From the NCBI GenBank assembly GCA_037974965.1, contig JBBPFI010000004.1, positions 434,001-498,000 on the forward strand: 64,000 nt of DNA. Reading direction: 5' to 3'. Source of the stretch: Dacryopinax spathularia (lineage: Eukaryota; Basidiomycota; Dacrymycetes; Dacrymycetales; Dacrymycetaceae). The number at the start of each line of letters is the position of its first letter. Positions within the stretch are counted from its first letter, which is position 1. The notes under the pieces were generated by a model. The model did not search any database and was not told the origin of the DNA. It saw only the letters and a program-made list of their open reading frames with translations. The translations under genes were made by a program, and so were the position numbers. Of this stretch, positions 59,046 to 64,000 are shown one piece after another.

Positions 59046-59875
59046 ATGTCTGCTACCAAGACCACCACTAAGAAGCCCGCCTCTAAGAAGGCTGCCCCTA
59101 CCCACCCGTCGTTCATCGACATGATCTCGGTGAGACCTGTCTCCTCCACCCATATGATAGCATACACTCACCATGTCCCCTCTATGTCAACAGGAGTGCA
59201 TCGCCCACGAGAAGGAGAGCGCCCGCACTGGTGTCTCCCGTCCCCAGATCAAGAAGTAAGCCTCCCTCGTTGTCATCGTCCCCTATCAGGGACCCCCTTA
59301 TCTCGTTGCTTATCCATCATCAAGGTACATCGAGACCAAGTACAAGCTCCCCTTGACCGCGGCCGTGAACACCCAGATCTCCAGGGCCCTCGAGCGGGGT
59401 ACGGAGACCGGCAAGTTCGTGATGCCCAAGGGTGAGCTCGCTGTCCGCTGGGGTGGCTGGTCGTTCGTTCTCTAAGACCCTTATCACAGGCTCGTCGGGC
59501 AAGGTCAAGCTCGCACCCAAGAAGTCCTCTGCCAACAAGGAGAACAAGAAGCCCAAGCCGGCGGCGACCAAGAAGCCCGCTGCTGCTAAGCCTGCTGCGA
59601 CCAAGGCTGCTAAGCCCGCAGCAGCGAAGAAGACGACCACTGCGAAGAAGCCTGCTGCTGCTAAGCCTGCTGCTGCCAAGAAGCCCACAACCAAGCCTGC
59701 TGCCGCGAAGAAGGCTGCTACCGGGACAACGAAGAAGGCACCAGCGAAGAAGCCCGCAGCGAAGAAGGCTGCTCCTAAGGCTGCACCGAAGAAGGTGAGC
59801 AAACATTTTTCCCAATTGTCGTCGGCCATCGCTCATCGCGCTCGCGTATAGGCTGCTGCACCTAAGAAGGCTTGA
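59046..59875 (+). CDS. Linker histone H1
   Basis: Binds linker DNA at the nucleosome entry/exit. Five exons: MSATKTTTKKPASKKAAPTH, PSFIDMIS, then ECIAHEKESARTGVSRPQIK, YIETKYKLPLTAAVNTQISR and GTETGKFVMPKGSSGKVKL, which form the winged-helix globular domain (H15, residues ~18-98). Introns are at 59130-59193, 59256-59324, about 59432-59489 and about 59793-59851. The C-terminal ~110 residues are made of KKPAAAK-type repeats, as expected for H1, and the last 7 codons (AAAPKKA) sit on a separate exon. A single globular domain and a basic tail are consistent with canonical H1; the symbol is left empty because naming varies. Confidence 0.93.
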
Positions 59876-60138
59876 TTCTGATCTCGTCTTGGGTTCTGCT
59901 ATCCTGTTCTTGCTTTAGCCTGTGCTCCCTCTTATTTTTACTGTTGTAATCTTACTATACCTAACTGCCGCCTCCCGTCTCCACCTTCCTTCGCCCTCAT
60001 TGTTTTGGTTGGTGTTGGGTGCCGGGATGCGTCACGTGAACAGCCCTATAGGACATGCCATAATATACAAATATGAACATGCCTTCATACATATCCCATT
60101 GTGTGCGTGCTCCAACGTAAATTTGCAGAACTTGGGCG

Positions 60139-61887
60139 TCAGAGAGGCGCGGGTTGCATGTGTGGAGCCTCTTCCTGCGGTTCGTCGTCAGAGTCTCCTA
60201 CAATTTCCAGCGCGACCTTCTCCAGCTCCTCGAGAGGCCAGCCAATGTCCGACTTGGCCATCTTCAGACTGGCCACCTCTTCACCAAGAGAAACCAGCGT
60301 CTCATCACTACGCAACACGTCAGTCAACCCCCCTCAGTACATAGAAAGAGAAACATGCATACCTAGCATGTATCTGCGTCCACCTAAGATAATCATCCAC
60401 CCAAACCCGCGCATAAGCCGCATACGGCCCCCCCGCATCCAACAGCCCCCTAGTCCACAAAAGCACCTTCACGACCCCCCTCCTACCCCCCTTAAGCACA
60501 CGCGCCACCTCCCTTCTCACACGCTCACACAGCTGCCAATTCCTATATAGCGGATAGGCCAGTGCTCGCCTATAGGAGCTGATGAGGGTGGAAAGGAGCG
60601 TGGAGGTGGATGGGAGGCTGTTGAGCGCTACGAAGGGCGGTGTGAGGACGGAGAGTGTCCATGCGGATTGGGAGGTCGGGTCGGAGAAGGTTGTTAGGGC
60701 GTCGTAGGCTGTTGAGAATATGAGAGGGAGGAGGGTGAGGTAGATGGTTCGGTTTAGGTCGGGTGTGAGGAGGTCTGTTTGTATGTCATTAGCATCAATG
60801 GCATCGTCAGCGGAAGTGGGAGATGTGGAAGGTAAGGGGGAGAGGGAGGGAGGGAGGGAGGGAGGGGGACGAACATTCTCGTTGTGGTAGCTGTAGGAGG
60901 ACTAGGTTCTCGGCGTCTGTGAAGGTGATGGGTTCTTGGAGGAGATCCGAGAACGCGGGTCCTTGAGCTAGGATCTCTTTGATCATCTCATCTTCCATGA
61001 AGTCCGCCCTACCCAATCATCAGCCATTCACTCCATCATTCTCAGCAGCAGCAGCAGCAATAGCAGCAGCAGCAGCAGCAGTAGGGAAAGGAGGAGGAGG
61101 GCGCACACATAATGCTCCGGATCCCATTTCTCCTCCTCATGTTCTCTCATCCGTTCCCACCTCTCCCGCTCACTGAGCTTCTCAGCCTCCTGGCCAAAGA
61201 TGTTCACTTCGTTTTCCGTATCTGTCACCCGGGTGAAGTAGCCGGAATGAAGGTTCAGGAATCCGTATGGATGGGTGAGGCGGGTCGAGATGAGTGGTTC
61301 GGTTGAAGGAGGGGGGAGGTGCCAGTTATGCTTTTCCGCTACGACCACACCAGACATCTCAGTATGTACATCCCAAAGGACTAGGAAGCAAGCGGGACGG
61401 ACCTTCAAGAGCGAGCTCACGTTCTTGCATCAACCACGCTTTTCTCTTAGCCTCCTCATCCGCCCCAGCATCATCAATAACTTCAATAACCGGTCTCCTC
61501 TCCTGCCTCTCCTCTCCCACTACAGGCGCCGCAGAGGCAGAAGTCCCAGGAGCCATCAACTTCCCCAACAAGTCCAGATCCTTGAACTCTTCTCCCTTGA
61601 CTACTTTGGAGAGCTTGACGGTCATATACCCCGTTGAGGGGTCGTAGATCGCTGAGGAGGCTTCATCTTCCACCACTGGGGAGGGGAAGTTGATACGGAG
61701 GAAGTAGGGGTTGACGTTTATGGTGAATGTGGTGCCTTCTACCAATATCGACACCTCGGTCGCCTGTGCCGCAGTCAACAACCTGTCTGACTCTAGTATT
61801 ATCCTGGACTTACTCGGATAGAAGGCACATATAGCGAGATAGTAACAGACTCATCATCCTGCTCACAAGTGAACCTCGGTGTGATCA
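60139..61887 (-). CDS. SHQ1: SHQ1, box H/ACA snoRNP assembly factor
   Basis: Chaperone of the pseudouridine synthase Cbf5/dyskerin before RNP assembly. The start at 61887 begins MITPRFTCEQDDESVTISLY with the CS domain continuing in the next exon (GTTFTINVNPYFLRINFPSP). The linker and the SHQ1-specific domain follow: THPYGFLNLHSGYFTRVTDT, FMEDEMIKEILAQGP, YPLYRNWQLCERVRREVARV and AYARVWVDDYLRW. The last exon ends acidic (EIVGDSDDEPQEEAP). About 500 residues. Intron near 61762-61812 joins ATEVSILVEG. The intron at ~60997-61110 carries a CTG microsatellite, and the one near 60780-60880 a G-run on the opposite strand. Divergent from TRP2, 240 bp apart. Confidence 0.88.
60835..60868 (+). repeat. 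G-run tract inside a SHQ1 intron
   Basis: Seven or more GGG(G) runs spaced by single A or GA on the plus strand (non-template for SHQ1 is the minus strand). It could form a G-quadruplex in DNA; in the SHQ1 pre-mRNA it would appear as a C-rich tract. Confidence 0.7.
61043..61081 (+). repeat. CAG/CTG microsatellite inside a SHQ1 intron
   Basis: About twelve CAG units with one CAA TAG interruption on the plus strand, read as CTG on the SHQ1 strand. It lies between the donor after DPEHY and the acceptor before ADFMEDEM, so it should be removed by splicing; if retained it would code for a run of leucines. Confidence 0.85.
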
Positions 61888-62127
61888 TTGCATTTCACAA
61901 GTATTGCAAGGGACCACCCATCGGACGAAGTGTGAAATTCCCAATAATTCAGGGTCCAACAATTTCGGCGATGCGTCGTCCCTCACCGAATCCGCCGAAA
62001 GGGAAGTCAGTCGCTTATTACTGTACACTTCGTTTCACTTCGGACGAGTCAGCTTCTTACTACTCTGGTCAACCTCAACATCAAATACCTGGGGTAACGA
62101 TTTCTCGACAAGAAGGGAGAAAGGTAG
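61888..62127. promoter_or_regulatory. Divergent promoter region, SHQ1 / TRP2, with a GAGTCA core
   Basis: 240 bp between two start codons. GAGTCA at 62046-62051 (TGACTC on the other strand) is a core of the Gcn4-type site that responds to amino-acid starvation, plausible next to TRP2. A second TGACTC core lies just inside the first TRP2 intron at 62177-62182. Confidence 0.4.
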
Positions 62128-64000
62128 ATGGATATCAACGTTAGTCCTGTCGAACGCTCTTGGTCGCGCGAGTGCATGACTCTGATCTTCCCCTGCGTAG
62201 TCGCTCACCCCCAACCCTACCCTCAAACGGGTGCAAGACGCCCTCATCGACCGTCATCTGGGCAACTGCATCCCCGTCTACCTCGAGCTCCCCGCCGACC
62301 TACTAACACCATGCATGGCCTACCTCCGCGTCGCAAAAGACGCCAGGTACTCGTTCTTGTTGGAGTCGGTCATTGCGGGGGAGAATGTTGCGCGGTATAG
62401 CTTTATTGGGGCTGGTATACTCGTTGCCCTTGGATTGGGGTTGTGAAGATTGATCGATGGTGGTAGATCCGTTAAGAGTTATCAAGACGGGCCCGGGCTT
62501 GGACTATGAAGGCGACCCCATCATCCCCTTACAAAAAGAACTGTCCATGTACAAATACGTCAAGATCCCCGAGATCCCCACCTTCACCGGTATGCCCCCC
62601 CTTCCCTCCCGGCCACCTCTCTCCTCAACCCGGATCTAACATCTTCGCCTTAGGTGGAGCGATCGGATACGTGTCATACGACTGCGTGCAGTACTTTGAG
62701 CCCAAAACAGCTCGCCCGCTGCGCGACCCATTGGGGATCCCAGAAGCGTTCTTCATGCTGTGCGACACCATAATCGTATTCGACCACCTCTACCAAAACA
62801 TCAAGGTCGTCTCGCACGTCTTTGCGCACGCTACCTCCCGCTCCGACTTGCCAATCCTATACGAGACCGCCGTGGCGAAATGTCGACGAGTGGCACGGAT
62901 GGTGCTGAGCCCTTATACGCCCACCGTTAAGCAGCCCCCGATCGTATTGGACCAAAAACCAGTCTCGAACGTCGGCAAAGAAGGGTACGAGCGATTCGTC
63001 ACCGAGCTCAAGAAGCACATAGTAGCGGGGGACATCATCCAAGCCGTCCCCTCGCAGCGCCTCGCAAAACCGACAACGCTCGCGCCGTTCAATGCCTATC
63101 GGCACTTGAGACAGGTCAACCCGAGTCCGTATATGTTTTTCTTGGATTGTGGGGATGTGCAGCTTGTTGGGGCGAGTCCGGAGACGCTGTGTAAGGTGTC
63201 GAGGAATAAGGTGGAGAATCATGCGATTGCGGGGACTGTGAGGAGGGGGAAGACGCCGAAAGGTGCGTGTCATTCCACCTCTCTCTCACTCATTACGCCC
63301 TCTCTGCTCCTATCATCATATTGCCTCTCTCGCGGAGGCACTGTGCTGATGCTGGAGTAGAGGATGAAGAACTCGGCGCGCAACTGCTCGCCTCGGAAAA
63401 GGACAGGGCAGAGCATATCATGCTCGTCGACCTTGCGCGGAACGACGTCAACAGAGTGTGCAAGCCCGAGACGGTCAAAGTCGAAGAGCTCATGAAGCTC
63501 AAGAGATACTCGCACGTCATCCATCTTAGCAGTACTGTTACAGGCGAGCTCAGACCAGGAAAAACGAGGTATGACACACATATACTGGTGAGTGAGTAAG
63601 GCAGATGAGCTGAATGGTGGGCGCGTGGCAGGTTCGACGCCTTCCGCTCCATCTTCCCCGCCGGCACGGTCTCCGGCGCCCCCAAAATCAAAGCCATCGA
63701 GCTCGTCTCCTCGCTCGAGCAAGAACGGCGCGGCGTCTACGCGGGCGCCGTGGGGCGATTCGACTTTGCGAGCGACGAGATGGACACGTGCATCGCCATA
63801 CGGACGATGACGTTCAAGGATGGGGTCGTGTACTTCCAGGCTGGGGGGGGGATCGTGTATGATAGTGTGGAGGAGGATGAGTGGGTGGAGACGCTTAATA
63901 AGCTGAGGGCGAATGTGAAGACTATTGAGGAGGCGGAGAGTGAGCGCTTTCCACATCCTATTGGCTTGCACGGGAGCTGACGAATGTGTGCAGAATATCA
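62128..64000 (+). CDS. TRP2: TRP2, anthranilate synthase component I (partial)
   Basis: Converts chorismate to anthranilate, the first tryptophan-specific step. The 5' end is complete but the gene runs off the window. A short first exon (ATG GAT ATC AAC) joins across an intron (62140-62198) to [20 protein letters not shown], followed by [20 protein letters not shown] and the LLES motif of the feedback (Trp) site ([10 protein letters not shown]). After further introns come [19 protein letters not shown], then [20 protein letters not shown] and the chorismate-binding core [36 protein letters not shown] and [16 protein letters not shown]. The last visible part is [30 protein letters not shown] and [14 protein letters not shown]. 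The final intron (63934-63993) is cut close to the edge. TGACTC cores upstream suggest general amino-acid control. Confidence 0.93.

Noticed and set aside
1-64000. tRNA genes, CRISPR arrays, LTR or other virus-like elements
   Set aside because: Looked for B-box sequences, regular short repeats with unique spacers, and reverse transcriptase or capsid motifs; none convincing was found. The hairpin units at 10.5-11.1 kb have only three copies and variable spacing, unlike a CRISPR array.

Overview
This is nuclear DNA from a fungus, most likely a basidiomycete yeast of the Tremellomycetes. The clues are short genes packed on both strands, many small introns (mostly about 40-70 nt, often starting gtgcgt or gtacgt), high GC, and protein matches of the Cryptococcus type, such as the GH5 EGCrP-like glycosidase, PAN2, PFS2 and a DHA2 transporter. 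No bacterial operons, CRISPR arrays, plasmid parts or virus-like elements were seen. The species call is inference.

Layout. 1-9.8 kb: PAN2 (minus, running off the left end), a flavin monooxygenase, a SEC2/Rabin-type Rab exchange factor, a 5S rRNA gene, COX17 and an inositol polyphosphate multikinase. 9.8-16.4 kb: a long stretch with no confident protein gene. It holds a TATA box followed by three tandem units, each with two absolutely conserved arms around a variable core, that fold on paper into long hairpins. 16.4-35 kb: a CBM21 glycogen-targeting PP1 subunit, PFS2, sulfide:quinone oxidoreductase, a phytanoyl-CoA dioxygenase-family enzyme, NSA1/WDR74, RMD5/GID2, a second 5S gene, a membrane-anchored pirin and an EGCrP-type GH5 glycosidase. 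35-47 kb: an unrecognised low-complexity protein, a DHA2 MFS transporter, a 3-kb gene-poor tract carrying a 520-bp Mutator-type MITE with 10-bp target duplications, an O-methyltransferase and a GPI-type cupredoxin. 47-64 kb: an Mso1-like protein, the mitochondrial helicase IRC3, PGK1, an aquaglyceroporin, a degenerate AMP-binding protein, histone H1, SHQ1 and TRP2 (running off the right end).

The genes are mostly housekeeping and do not form one pathway. Loose themes are mRNA 3' end metabolism (PAN2, PFS2), exocytosis (SEC2, the Mso1-like protein), mitochondria (COX17, SQR, IRC3) and ribosome/snoRNP assembly (NSA1, SHQ1). Several neighbours are divergent and share short promoters: PAN2/FMO, NSA1/RMD5, Mso1-like/IRC3, aquaglyceroporin/AMP-binding, SHQ1/TRP2.

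The strongest unexplained signal is the hairpin array at 10.54-11.13 kb. Exon joins were worked out by eye from splice sites and frame. Gene ends are usually firm, but some internal joins (PAN2 exon 1/2, one FMO intron) remain uncertain.
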